Source: Candidatus Cryptobacteroides intestinavium
GTDB lineage: Bacteria; Bacteroidota; Bacteroidia; Bacteroidales; UBA932
DNA length: 64,000 bases
Assembly (NCBI GenBank): GCA_017694845.1
Contig: JADIMI010000067.1
Span: 1-64,000 of the forward strand
Direction: 5' to 3'
Shown: positions 1-6,211 of the stretch, one piece after another
How the letters are laid out: each line of letters opens with the position of its first letter
Numbering within the stretch: the stretch's first letter is position 1
Made by a program: the position numbers and the translations under genes
The notes under the pieces: model-generated
The model's input: only the letters and a program-made list of their open reading frames with translations
Database searches by the model: none
Told to the model about the DNA's origin: nothing

Positions 1-327
1 GTCGGTTCGGCGGTATTCTTCGCAATGGCTCTGGCAGAAGGGCACTCGCTGCTGTCCGGACTTGACAGCGTTTCAGCCTGGGCAAGCCTGACCGGTCTTG
101 CCGTCCTCCCTACAATAGTATCCACCGCCACTCTTGCCGTGGCCACCCGCCTGATCGGTGCTACAAAGGCATCCGTCCTCGGGGTCTTCGAGCCGATAAC
201 GGCCATTCTCGTAGGAGCCATAGCATTCGGAGAGCCGGTCACTACCAACGTCATCACAGGCATTGTCCTCACAATGGCCGCCATCACGTTCATGGTCATC
301 TCCTCTGCTCATAAGGCAGAAAAATAA
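1..327 (+). CDS. EamA/DMT-family transporter, C-terminal part
   Basis: The gene enters from outside the window; the reading frame is open from base 1 and ends at TAA 325-327, so about 108 residues are visible. The protein is very hydrophobic, with stretches that look like three or four membrane helices. The part reading TRLIGATKASVLGVFEPI followed by an Ala/Gly-rich helix with FGEP is typical of the last repeat of EamA (drug/metabolite transporter) permeases, inner-membrane proteins of about 300 residues with ten helices. The substrate cannot be told. The first Met (base 25) lies inside the domain and is not the true start. Confidence 0.75.
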   Translation, partial: VGSAVFFAMALAEGHSLLSGLDSVSAWASLTGLAVLPTIVSTATLAVATRLIGATKASVLGVFEPITAILVGAIAFGEPVTTNVITGIVLTMAAITFMVISSAHKAEK

Positions 328-346
328 ACAAAAACTGAAAAATATT

Positions 347-376
347 TTGGATTTCTAAAAAATGTTCTTACCTTTG
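347..376 (+). promoter_or_regulatory. Bacteroidetes-type promoter of the initiator tRNA gene
   Basis: TTG at 347-349 and TACCTTTG at 369-376 are separated by exactly 19 bp, matching the sigma-ABfr consensus (TTG, 19 bp, TAnnTTTG). The -7 box ends 11 bp before the tRNA. Confidence 0.75.
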
Positions 377-387
377 CAATCCAATAT

Positions 388-460
388 CGCGGGGTAGAGC
401 AGTTGGTAGCTCGTCGGGCTCATAACCCGGAGGCCGGAGGTTCGAGTCCTTCCCCCGCTA
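388..460 (+). tRNA. Initiator tRNA-fMet (CAT)
   Basis: A full cloverleaf can be folded. The acceptor strands are 388-394 and 453-459 and the T arm is GGAGG/TTCGAGT/CCTTC. The anticodon loop CTCATAA has anticodon CAT at 421-423. Two initiator marks are visible: the first acceptor pair (C388 with T459) is mismatched, and the anticodon stem has three consecutive G:C pairs (GGG/CCC) next to the loop. The discriminator is A460; CCA is not encoded (CTA follows), as is usual in this phylum. Confidence 0.95.
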
Positions 461-467
461 CTAAACG

Positions 468-499
468 GGACACTTCATTCGAAGTGTCCTTATTTTTTA
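468..499 (+). terminator. Rho-independent terminator after tRNA-fMet
   Basis: A perfect 9-bp stem (GGACACTTC at 468-476, GAAGTGTCC at 481-489) with an ATTC loop is followed by a T-rich run (TTATTTTTT). It lies 8 bp after the tRNA and so ends a single-tRNA transcript. Confidence 0.9.
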
Positions 500-645
500 T
501 CTCCATACCCCTCACAGAGCGCACTGCAAGGGCGATTTTAGCGAAAAACGGGTTCATATTTTGGATCATCGGGAAAAGTATGTGTTTTTAACTTTGTTGC
601 CGCGGACGGATTGATGCCCCGCACGCAGAGGCGTTCTTCGGTGAA

Positions 646-717
646 GGACCACGAACACGCAGGTTTTGTAATCTATTGATCCACAACATAATGCAAATTT
701 ACCTTGTTCGGGATCCC
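646..717 (+). repeat. About 70-bp inverted-end element, copy A-1
   Basis: It begins GGACCACGAACA and ends CTTGTTCGGGATCCC, so the ends are near-perfect inverted complements around an A/T-rich core. The counterpart is 43846-43918. Confidence 0.8.
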
Positions 718-731
718 CTCAAAAAAGCTCA

Positions 732-800
732 GACCGCGAACAACGATATTTCGCAATAGTCTGTCTTTTAATAAGATACGAATTTGACTTGTTCGCGGTC
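732..800 (+). repeat. About 70-bp inverted-end element, copy A-2
   Basis: Ends GACCGCGAACAA (732-743) and TTGTTCGCGGTC (789-800) are perfect inverted complements; the core is A/T-rich. The counterpart is 43762-43832. Confidence 0.8.
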
Positions 801-851
801 CCCCGGACAGCCGCCGGTGATTTGTGACACCGACTTCTCTACAACATCCCG

Positions 852-912
852 GAGATATGCACCCCGATGATGCCACTGAAAGCGTATATTGAGGGTAGGC
901 CGCGCATATCTC
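852..912 (+). repeat. 61-bp palindromic-end element, copy A-1
   Basis: Ends GAGATATGC and GCATATCTC are inverted complements; the core GATGATGCCACTG is shared by all four copies. It matches 43667-43727 best (both have CTGAA and end GGCCGCGCATATCTC). Confidence 0.85.
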
Positions 913-924
913 GATATTTTAGTG

Positions 925-985
925 GAGATATGCACCCCGATGATGCCACTGGGAGCGTATATTGAGGGTCAGCGGTGCATATCTC
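925..985 (+). repeat. 61-bp palindromic-end element, copy A-2
   Basis: Ends GAGATATGCACC and GGTGCATATCTC are perfect 12-bp inverted complements, with the same core as the other copies. It matches 43594-43654 best (both have CTGGGAGCGTATAT). Confidence 0.85.
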
Positions 986-993
986 ACGGGACG

Positions 994-1067
994 CAGATTC
1001 TTCGCTGTCGAATGACAGAGAAGACGTTCCGCTTCAGATTCTTCGCTGTCGCTCAGAATGACAGAGG
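994..1067 (+). repeat. CTTCGC/AATGACA dispersed repeat, two copies
   Basis: CAGATTCTTCGCTGTCG followed by AATGACAGAG (994-1020, with GCTCAG missing), then a fuller copy at 1035-1067. This short repeat recurs at 2908, 43320, 44001, 44067, 45458 and 51644. Confidence 0.85.
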
Positions 1068-1134
1068 ATGCTCAGAAGGACAATGCAGAAAAATGCCTGG
1101 AAGGACAAAGAAGAGAAGAACAGAGCAGAACCGA

Positions 1135-1983
1135 TCAGATCAGCCCATCAAATCTTTCGGGAATTTTAACGACCAGACGGAGGTTGAACATAGCAGGCTT
1201 GTTCCAGGCATACGGAGGACGGATCATATTCTGGACCAGTCTGGCAAATCTCACTGCGGCACGCCATTTCAATGCCCTTCGTGTGCGGGAAATGACAGTG
1301 ATTGTCTTTATCCTTTTCCTGAAATGTCTGGACCAGCCTTCTGCGACACGTTCACTGTCCGAGAATTTCGCCTCGATCCTTGCCAGATCGACACAGCCGA
1401 AATGGAACAGATAAAGGTTCCTGACTATATGGAAATTGTGTTTCCTTGTCCTGTGGAAACCAGACCCCCATTCCACAGGAGAGGTCAGCACAGAGGATTT
1501 GGAATATCTTGTTGAAAGCAAGGCATAACGTCTCTGAGAGAGAAAAGGAAGCTTTTCGGCAAGAGGACCTTCACAGGCAGTGTTCTGTCCTACATCCACC
1601 CCCAGTCCGGAAATTGACACGCCCCCGGCACTTACAGTCGACAGGAAACATATCAGATCCTGCCCGACAGCTGGATCAACGACTAGAAACTCATCCACAT
1701 CGGTGCCTATGACCATATCATAACCTTCCGAGAAAAGTCTTGCAGCCTCGGCTGAAAGGAAGTCTGCGCGAAGCCTGTCTCCCTGAGCTACATTTCCCGC
1801 AAGACGGTCTACACTGCGCGCATTCAGCCCGGAACAGAAAGGCGGTATCTCCTGGTCCAGGCCATCGAAATATACATAGAGGTTGGCATATCCGAGCCGC
1901 TCCCCATAGTATCTGACCCACCTTTCAAGAAAAAAACTGTCATTGCGCACCATTGTCAGCGCCGCTATGTTCTTCTTACCCAT
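1135..1983 (-). CDS. Glycosyltransferase, family-2-like (Glyco_tranf_2_4 type)
   Basis: A protein of about 282 residues beginning MGKKNIAALTMVRNDSFFL. It has the features of the family-2-like group related to GT92: ALTMVRND at the N-terminus, ERWVRYYGERLG next, and an acidic DVDEF motif in the middle that would bind the metal and sugar nucleotide. It has no signal peptide or membrane helix, so it is probably cytoplasmic and adds a sugar to a surface glycan; donor and acceptor are unknown. The frame stays open up to an ATG at 2079. The upstream promoter would give a leader of only about 10 nt for that ATG, but the extra 32 residues do not look like family sequence, so 1983 is preferred (1995 also possible). 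It stands alone, facing away from the phosphatase gene, with repeats at its 3' end. Confidence 0.8.
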   Translation of the reverse strand: MGKKNIAALTMVRNDSFFLERWVRYYGERLGYANLYVYFDGLDQEIPPFCSGLNARSVDRLAGNVAQGDRLRADFLSAEAARLFSEGYDMVIGTDVDEFLVVDPAVGQDLICFLSTVSAGGVSISGLGVDVGQNTACEGPLAEKLPFLSQRRYALLSTRYSKSSVLTSPVEWGSGFHRTRKHNFHIVRNLYLFHFGCVDLARIEAKFSDSERVAEGWSRHFRKRIKTITVISRTRRALKWRAAVRFARLVQNMIRPPYAWNKPAMFNLRLVVKIPERFDGLI

Positions 1984-2094
1984 ATTTCTTGACATATGCT
2001 TAATCCATTCCGCTCCGACACATACATTCAATGTATCTGTCAGACATATCACTGTACATACGGCATCCCGTTGCGCCATAATATCAGCCGACTA

Positions 2095-2124
2095 CAAATT
2101 TAGCAACTATTGCCGATTATACAA
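2095..2124 (-). promoter_or_regulatory. Promoter of the glycosyltransferase gene
   Basis: On the minus strand TTG (2124-2122) and TAAATTTG (2102-2095) are separated by exactly 19 bp, a full match to the Bacteroidetes consensus. Transcription would start near 2088. Confidence 0.7.
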
Positions 2125-2220
2125 CAGGCGCAGAAGGTCCTGACATAGAAGGAGCCGGACCCTGCAGAGGGAAACGCGGAAGAGACCGGCCCGGCATAAT
2201 AAGGACAGGCAGCAGAAATT

Positions 2221-2250
2221 TTGCAGAAGAGCGCTATTTTTCTACCTTTG
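2221..2250 (+). promoter_or_regulatory. Promoter of the PAP2 phosphatase gene
   Basis: TTG (2221-2223), 19 bp, TACCTTTG (2243-2250). It places the transcription start near 2257 and so favours the ATG at 2274 over the GTG at 2250, which lies inside the promoter. Confidence 0.75.
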
Positions 2251-2273
2251 TGCGGATTCGCAGACCGAAAATT

Positions 2274-2870
2274 ATGATTATTGATGAACTTATTCGTTTA
2301 GATCAGGATATAACACTGGCGATCAACGGATTGCATTCGCCTGTATCAGACCAGATATGGACATTCTTCACCCATACACAGGTATGGTTTCCCATGTACG
2401 CCATAGTATTGGGGTGCTGTTTCTGGAGGCTTGGGTGGAAAAGAGCGCTGGTGGCCACTGTCGCCCTTGTGCTGATGGTCGTATGCTGCGACCAGACGGC
2501 AAACCTGTTCAAGGATGGGGTGCAGAGGCTCAGGCCCTGCAACACCCAGGAGATGATAGACAGAGGGCTTCACATCATTCATCAGGGCGGCACATACGGA
2601 TTCTTCTCCGGACATGCAGCGAATTCTTTCGGGTTCGCCTGCTGCTCCTATGTGCTCCTGAGAATGGACAGACGACTCAGATACCGCGGATATGCGGCCT
2701 GGATATTCACATGGGCAATACTTGTGAGCCTGAGCCGGGTATTTGTAAGCATGCACTATTTCGGAGACATACTCTGCGGAGCGATTGCCGGCAGTGTCAT
2801 CGGACTGGCTCTGGGATTTGCCGCAAGGTACATCTGTCGTAGATGGCTGCCTGAGGGATATGGCAGATAG
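2274..2870 (+). CDS. PAP2-family membrane phosphatase
   Basis: A 198-residue integral membrane protein of the type-2 phosphatidic acid phosphatase superfamily. All three phosphatase motifs are visible: K80 with R87-P88 (KDGVQRLRP), S112-G113-H114 (FSGHAANS), and S154-R155 with H161 and D165 (SRVFVSMHYFGD). H161 would be the nucleophile and H114 the acid. About five hydrophobic segments surround these sites. Likely substrates are lipid phosphates such as undecaprenyl diphosphate, phosphatidic acid or phosphatidylglycerol phosphate; the sequence does not decide between them. It has its own promoter and meets the M23 peptidase gene head-on, with a hairpin between them. Confidence 0.88.
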   Translation: MIIDELIRLDQDITLAINGLHSPVSDQIWTFFTHTQVWFPMYAIVLGCCFWRLGWKRALVATVALVLMVVCCDQTANLFKDGVQRLRPCNTQEMIDRGLHIIHQGGTYGFFSGHAANSFGFACCSYVLLRMDRRLRYRGYAAWIFTWAILVSLSRVFVSMHYFGDILCGAIAGSVIGLALGFAARYICRRWLPEGYGR

Positions 2871-2877
2871 ATGGAAG

Positions 2878-2903
2878 CCCGCCCTGTTGCAGGTACGGGC
2901 GGG
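2878..2903. terminator. GC-rich hairpin between convergent genes
   Basis: CCCGCCC (2878-2884) and GGGCGGG (2897-2903) form a perfect 7-bp stem 8 bp after the phosphatase stop. There is no T-run, so termination is a guess from position. Confidence 0.45.
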
Positions 2904-2907
2904 GTAC

Positions 2908-2972
2908 CAGATTCTTCACTACGCCTGCGGCTTCGTTCAGAATGACAGGGAGGTGCTTCGTTCAGAATGACA
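2908..2972 (+). repeat. CTTCGC/AATGACA dispersed repeat, one full and one partial copy
   Basis: CAGATTCTTCACTACGCC followed by TTCGTTCAGAATGACAGG, then a second partial GCTTCGTTCAGAATGACAC (2955-2972). It lies between the convergent genes. Confidence 0.8.
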
Positions 2973-2975
2973 CTG

Positions 2976-4262
2976 TCAGGAGGCGGAGGGAAGAGATGGA
3001 ATGACTACTGTACGGAGGGAATCAACCAGGGCTCTGAAGGCAGGCATATTCTCCTCGCGCACAGGCTCTGCAGGCGGAGACTCCATTTTGAGAGGGTTTA
3101 TCGGAGAGCCGTTCTTCCATACACGGAAGTCCAGATGCGGACCGGTGCTCCTGCCGGTCGACCCGACATATCCTATCACATCCCCCTGGTGCACCATAGC
3201 ACCGGCACGTATTCCGGGAGCGAACCTTGACAGATGGAGGTAGGCTGTGCTGTAGACCGAATTGTGCCTGATCCTCACCGTATTCCCTCCAGCCCCTTCA
3301 TTCCTGGCGCTTGTCACCTTCCCGTCACCTATGGCCTGGACCGGAGTCCCGGCGGGAGCGGCATAATCCACCCCGGTATGAGGCTGGACTTTTCTGGTGA
3401 TAGGATGACGCCTTGCATAGGAGAATCCCGAACTTATCCTGGAATACTGCAGAGGAGCCTTGAGGAACTGCTTGCGCATACTCTCGCCCCTGTCGTTCCA
3501 ATAGATATTGCCGCCATCCTTCTGGTCGAACATTATTGCAGGGAATTCCTGGTCCTGATGCGTGAAGACCGCATACCTGACAGTATCGACGGCTATCACC
3601 TTCCCGTTACACTGCTTCTCATCATAAAGCACCTTGAAGCTGTCATCCTTCTGCAGGGCAAAGAAGTCCACAGTCCAGGCATATATGTCCGAAAGCTGGA
3701 GAATCAGCAGAGGAGAGACACCGGCATCGAGCATGTCATTCCACAGCGAAGAGGAGATCGTGACTTCTGCATATTTTCTCTCGACGGTGACCGGCCTTTC
3801 GGAGAACCACACCGAATAAGGCTCACTGCATTTCAGCACAAGATCCGTCATCGCATCTTTCTCGTATACGATATATTCGGGCACATGTCCGTCCGGAGCC
3901 GAAGACAGCTGTTCTGCAGCCGCGCTCCCTGCATTCGCATAATATGCACCGAAGCGGTTGCCTGACCTGAATTTTCTCACATCGAAGACAGAATCACAGG
4001 CTTCAGAAAGATTATATGCCTGCTGCGCATCCATCCCGAGCCGCATAAGCAGGCTGGAGAAAAATTCGTTCCGCTTCACCTTCCCTTCAAACACAGAGAG
4101 CGTATCAGGGTCAAAACCGAGACGGTGGACCTCGACGGACAAGGTATCCGCCTCCGCTTCCGCTTTTCTGTCATCTGTCCTCCTGCCCCCGCAGCCGGAA
4201 AGCAGCGCAAGTGCAACCGGCAGCATGAGAGACAGCGATATAATATGATTTATCTTCTTCAT
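2976..4262 (-). CDS. M23-family (LytM-like) peptidoglycan endopeptidase, lipoprotein
   Basis: A 428-residue protein with a lipoprotein signal (hydrophobic stretch, then LLSGC with Cys24), a long middle region and a C-terminal M23 domain at about 285-395. Zinc-site residues are H295 and D299 (HTGVD); H343 (AYLHL) and H376 (GPHLDF) are the expected catalytic histidines. The residue that is His in the classical HxH pair is Asp378 here. This GPHLDF form is, as I recall, common in Bacteroidetes M23 proteins, so activity is still likely. The middle region (about 50-270) probably contains a LysM/OapA-like fold as in MepM-type endopeptidases. Predicted role: cutting peptidoglycan cross-links in the periplasm during growth. 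It is divergent from mraZ. Confidence 0.88.
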   Translation of the reverse strand: MKKINHIISLSLMLPVALALLSGCGGRRTDDRKAEAEADTLSVEVHRLGFDPDTLSVFEGKVKRNEFFSSLLMRLGMDAQQAYNLSEACDSVFDVRKFRSGNRFGAYYANAGSAAAEQLSSAPDGHVPEYIVYEKDAMTDLVLKCSEPYSVWFSERPVTVERKYAEVTISSSLWNDMLDAGVSPLLILQLSDIYAWTVDFFALQKDDSFKVLYDEKQCNGKVIAVDTVRYAVFTHQDQEFPAIMFDQKDGGNIYWNDRGESMRKQFLKAPLQYSRISSGFSYARRHPITRKVQPHTGVDYAAPAGTPVQAIGDGKVTSARNEGAGGNTVRIRHNSVYSTAYLHLSRFAPGIRAGAMVHQGDVIGYVGSTGRSTGPHLDFRVWKNGSPINPLKMESPPAEPVREENMPAFRALVDSLRTVVIPSLPSAS

Positions 4263-4290
4263 TTCTTCTTCAGTTTCTATCAGCAGCCAG

Positions 4291-4298
4291 CAAAATTA
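4291..4298 (-). promoter_or_regulatory. Candidate -7 box of the M23 peptidase gene
   Basis: TAATTTTG on the minus strand, 28 bp before the ATG. No TTG stands 19 bp upstream, so only the -7 element is supported. Confidence 0.45.
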
Positions 4299-4384
4299 AT
4301 CCATTGCAAGGGCTTCTGCAAGAGGCAGGAATAAAATCTGGGGAATTTTTTGTAAAATAATGGAAGAAAGCGGAAAATTATTCT

Positions 4385-4392
4385 TAATTTTG
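4385..4392 (+). promoter_or_regulatory. Candidate -7 box of the dcw cluster (mraZ)
   Basis: TAATTTTG, 45 bp before the mraZ ATG, matches TAnnTTTG; the -33 element is weak. This is the only good promoter candidate before the cluster. Confidence 0.5.
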
Positions 4393-4437
4393 CGGAAATC
4401 AATGTAAGGGATAATTGTCCCTGAACGTAAAGCATTT

Positions 4438-4902
4438 ATGATCAAGTTCATAGGAGAATATACGGCAAAAGTGGATGACAAAGGGAGGCTTGTGCTGCCC
4501 TCTGCCTTCAAGAACCGTATTGCGGCCGGAGCGGACGGAAAATCCCCGAACGCGATGAAACTGATCGTAAGGAAAGAGACATACGCCGAATGCCTTGCCA
4601 TGTACACATACGAAGAATGGGCAAGAGAGACGGAAGAGATTATGGGAAGGCTCAACTCCTTCAACAAGGAGCACGATATGTTCTGGAGAGAATATATGAG
4701 GAGATGCACCGAAGTGGAGCCTGATGGCAAGCTGGGTAGGATAACCATCCCGAAGAAGATGCTCGATGCCATCGGTATTGACAAGGAAGTGGTGTTCAGC
4801 GGCTGCGACAACAAGATAGAGCTCTGGGCAAAGGAGAGATACGAGTCCAGCTCAATGACCGACGAGGCATTTGTCGCCCTTGCGCAGCAGATACTCGGTT
4901 AG
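4438..4902 (+). CDS. mraZ: MraZ, transcriptional regulator of the dcw cluster
   Basis: 154 residues starting MIKFIGEYTAKVDDKGRL, the standard MraZ opening, with two SpoVT/AbrB-like halves (about 5-55 and 85-140; the second has GRITIPKKM). MraZ forms ring-shaped oligomers and binds direct repeats in front of the dcw operon, where it represses the operon in other bacteria. It is the first gene of the cluster and is followed 20 bp later by rsmH, the standard order. I did not find convincing MraZ boxes in the upstream 45 bp. Confidence 0.96.
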   Translation: MIKFIGEYTAKVDDKGRLVLPSAFKNRIAAGADGKSPNAMKLIVRKETYAECLAMYTYEEWARETEEIMGRLNSFNKEHDMFWREYMRRCTEVEPDGKLGRITIPKKMLDAIGIDKEVVFSGCDNKIELWAKERYESSSMTDEAFVALAQQILG

Positions 4903-4921
4903 AACAGAGGAGGGAGATGAG

Positions 4922-5902
4922 ATGTCTGATTACCATATACCAGTATTGCTTGATGAAAGCGTCAGCGCTCTGATCAGCGACTGCAACGGCTGTTATGCAG
5001 ATGCCACATTCGGTGGAGCGGGACACACTAAGGAGATACTGTCAAGGCTCGGGCCGGAAGGAAGGGTGATAGCTTTCGACCGGGATTCCGATGCGATAGG
5101 GAATGCACCGGATGACAGCAGGCTCACGCTGGTCAGAAGCAACTACAGATTTATCCACAATTACATACTGTATATGAGCCGCAGGCACGGCCACAGCTGG
5201 CATCCGGACAATATCTACGGAAACACGGACCGAATCCGGGAGAACGGGCTGGACGGCATTCTGGCAGACCTGGGGGTATCATCCCACCAGTTCGACACTC
5301 CAGAGCGGGGGTTCTCTTTCAGATATGACACGGCCCTGGATATGAGAATGGACAGCGGCACGGATATCACCGCCGCCGACATCGTGAACACATACAGCGA
5401 GGAGGACCTGGCGAGAATACTGTGGATGTACGGAGAGGTAGACAACAGCAGGAAAGTCGCGGATCTGATCTGCAGGGCGAGAAAGGCAGAGAATATCCGC
5501 ACCACATCACAGCTTGACAAGGCGATCGGGGCCGCGCTGCCGAAATTTGCAGAGCACAAGGCACTGGCCAGAATATACCAGGCACTGAGGATAGAGGTCA
5601 ACCAGGAAATGAAGTCCCTCGAGCAGTTTCTCTACGGAGCGGAACGATCCCTCAAGGAAGGCGGCAGGCTCGTGGTGATAACATACCACTCGCTGGAAGA
5701 CAGGATGGTGAAGAACTTCATCAGGACAGGGAATACGGAAGGCAGGGTCGAACGGGATCTGTACGGCAATACCGGAGCGGGGATGAGAGCGGTGAACAGG
5801 AAACCGACCCTGCCATCAGAAAAAGAGATTTCAGGAAACACGCGCGCAAGGAGCGCAAAACTTAGGATAGCGGAAAAGATATGGACACCAGAAAGACAAT
5901 AG
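4922..5902 (+). CDS. rsmH: 16S rRNA (cytosine-1402-N4)-methyltransferase RsmH
   Basis: 326 residues, the usual length. The start MSDYHIPVLLDESV is the family signature and comes after GAGGGAGATGAG; an in-frame ATG at 4871 is inside mraZ and rejected. The SAM-binding loop is DATFGGAGHT (about 27-36), and the catalytic-core part includes ADLGVSSHQFD, ERGFSFR and DMRMD. RsmH methylates C1402 of 16S rRNA in the decoding centre. Its 3' end overlaps the ftsL-like gene by 22 bp, so the two are translationally close. Confidence 0.96.
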   Translation: MSDYHIPVLLDESVSALISDCNGCYADATFGGAGHTKEILSRLGPEGRVIAFDRDSDAIGNAPDDSRLTLVRSNYRFIHNYILYMSRRHGHSWHPDNIYGNTDRIRENGLDGILADLGVSSHQFDTPERGFSFRYDTALDMRMDSGTDITAADIVNTYSEEDLARILWMYGEVDNSRKVADLICRARKAENIRTTSQLDKAIGAALPKFAEHKALARIYQALRIEVNQEMKSLEQFLYGAERSLKEGGRLVVITYHSLEDRMVKNFIRTGNTEGRVERDLYGNTGAGMRAVNRKPTLPSEKEISGNTRARSAKLRIAEKIWTPERQ

Positions 5903-6201
5903 CGAATATCATAAAGGAGACAATGAACGGGGACATTCTGCTCAGACTGGACAGGATCTTCATCCACATAGTCTACCTTTTTGCAGTCGTATGGCTGTCC
6001 ATATTCATAAGTCTCAAGATAGAAGAGACCTTGAGGACAGTAGAGAAGAACAACACCATACTGGAAGGCCTCAAGATAGAGCACGCACAGAAGACAGGCA
6101 AGCTGGCAGAGTTCGACAGGGTGAGCACGGTCAACAGCCTGCTGGAGAAGATGGGCTCTGATGTAACATTCCCGGAAAAGCCCGCCACACATATTAAGTA
6201 G
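5881..6201 (+). CDS. ftsL: FtsL-like cell division protein
   Basis: 106 residues: a short cytoplasmic N-terminus, one membrane helix (about 28-47, IHIVYLFAVVWLSIFISL), then a helical, probably coiled-coil segment (about 50-85). This is the bitopic FtsL plan. Sequence similarity to proteobacterial FtsL is not visible by eye, so the name rests on size, topology and position between rsmH and the transpeptidase gene, the fixed FtsL place in dcw clusters. It would act in the divisome with FtsQ and the FtsI/FtsW pair. The gene overlaps the end of rsmH. Confidence 0.85.
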   Translation: MDTRKTIANIIKETMNGDILLRLDRIFIHIVYLFAVVWLSIFISLKIEETLRTVEKNNTILEGLKIEHAQKTGKLAEFDRVSTVNSLLEKMGSDVTFPEKPATHIK

Positions 6202-6211
6202 AACAGAAGAT

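Larger units (their letters stand above)
595..985 (+). repeat. Composite intergenic repeat array, copy A
   Basis: Five modules stand in series: a 51-bp lead module (595-645), two elements of about 70 bp with GGACCRCGAACA-type inverted ends (646-717, 732-800), and two 61-bp elements with GAGATATGC/GCATATCTC inverted ends (852-912, 925-985). The same modules in the same order occur on the opposite strand at 43594-43969. The lead modules are identical at 46 of 51 positions. No protein is encoded. Confidence 0.9.
500..1134. other. Gene-free interval filled with repeats
   Basis: Between the tRNA terminator and the end of the glycosyltransferase gene no coding sequence is convincing. Bases 500-594 hold nothing recognisable. 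Bases 595-985 are the composite repeat array A, and 994-1067 hold two copies of the CTTCGC/AATGACA repeat. The remaining 1068-1134 is Gly/Lys/Arg-codon-like sequence without a supported gene. Confidence 0.8.

Noticed and set aside
403..591. Open frame of 62 codons in the tRNA region
   Set aside because: It overlaps the tRNA-fMet gene and its terminator and has no protein-like features.
646..985. Possible insertion sequence or integron attC array
   Set aside because: No transposase or integrase and no gene cassettes between the elements; ends do not show the attC core motif.
889..1515. Open frame of 208 codons on the plus strand
   Set aside because: It runs through the repeat arrays and antisense to the glycosyltransferase gene; the composition is that of a shadow frame.
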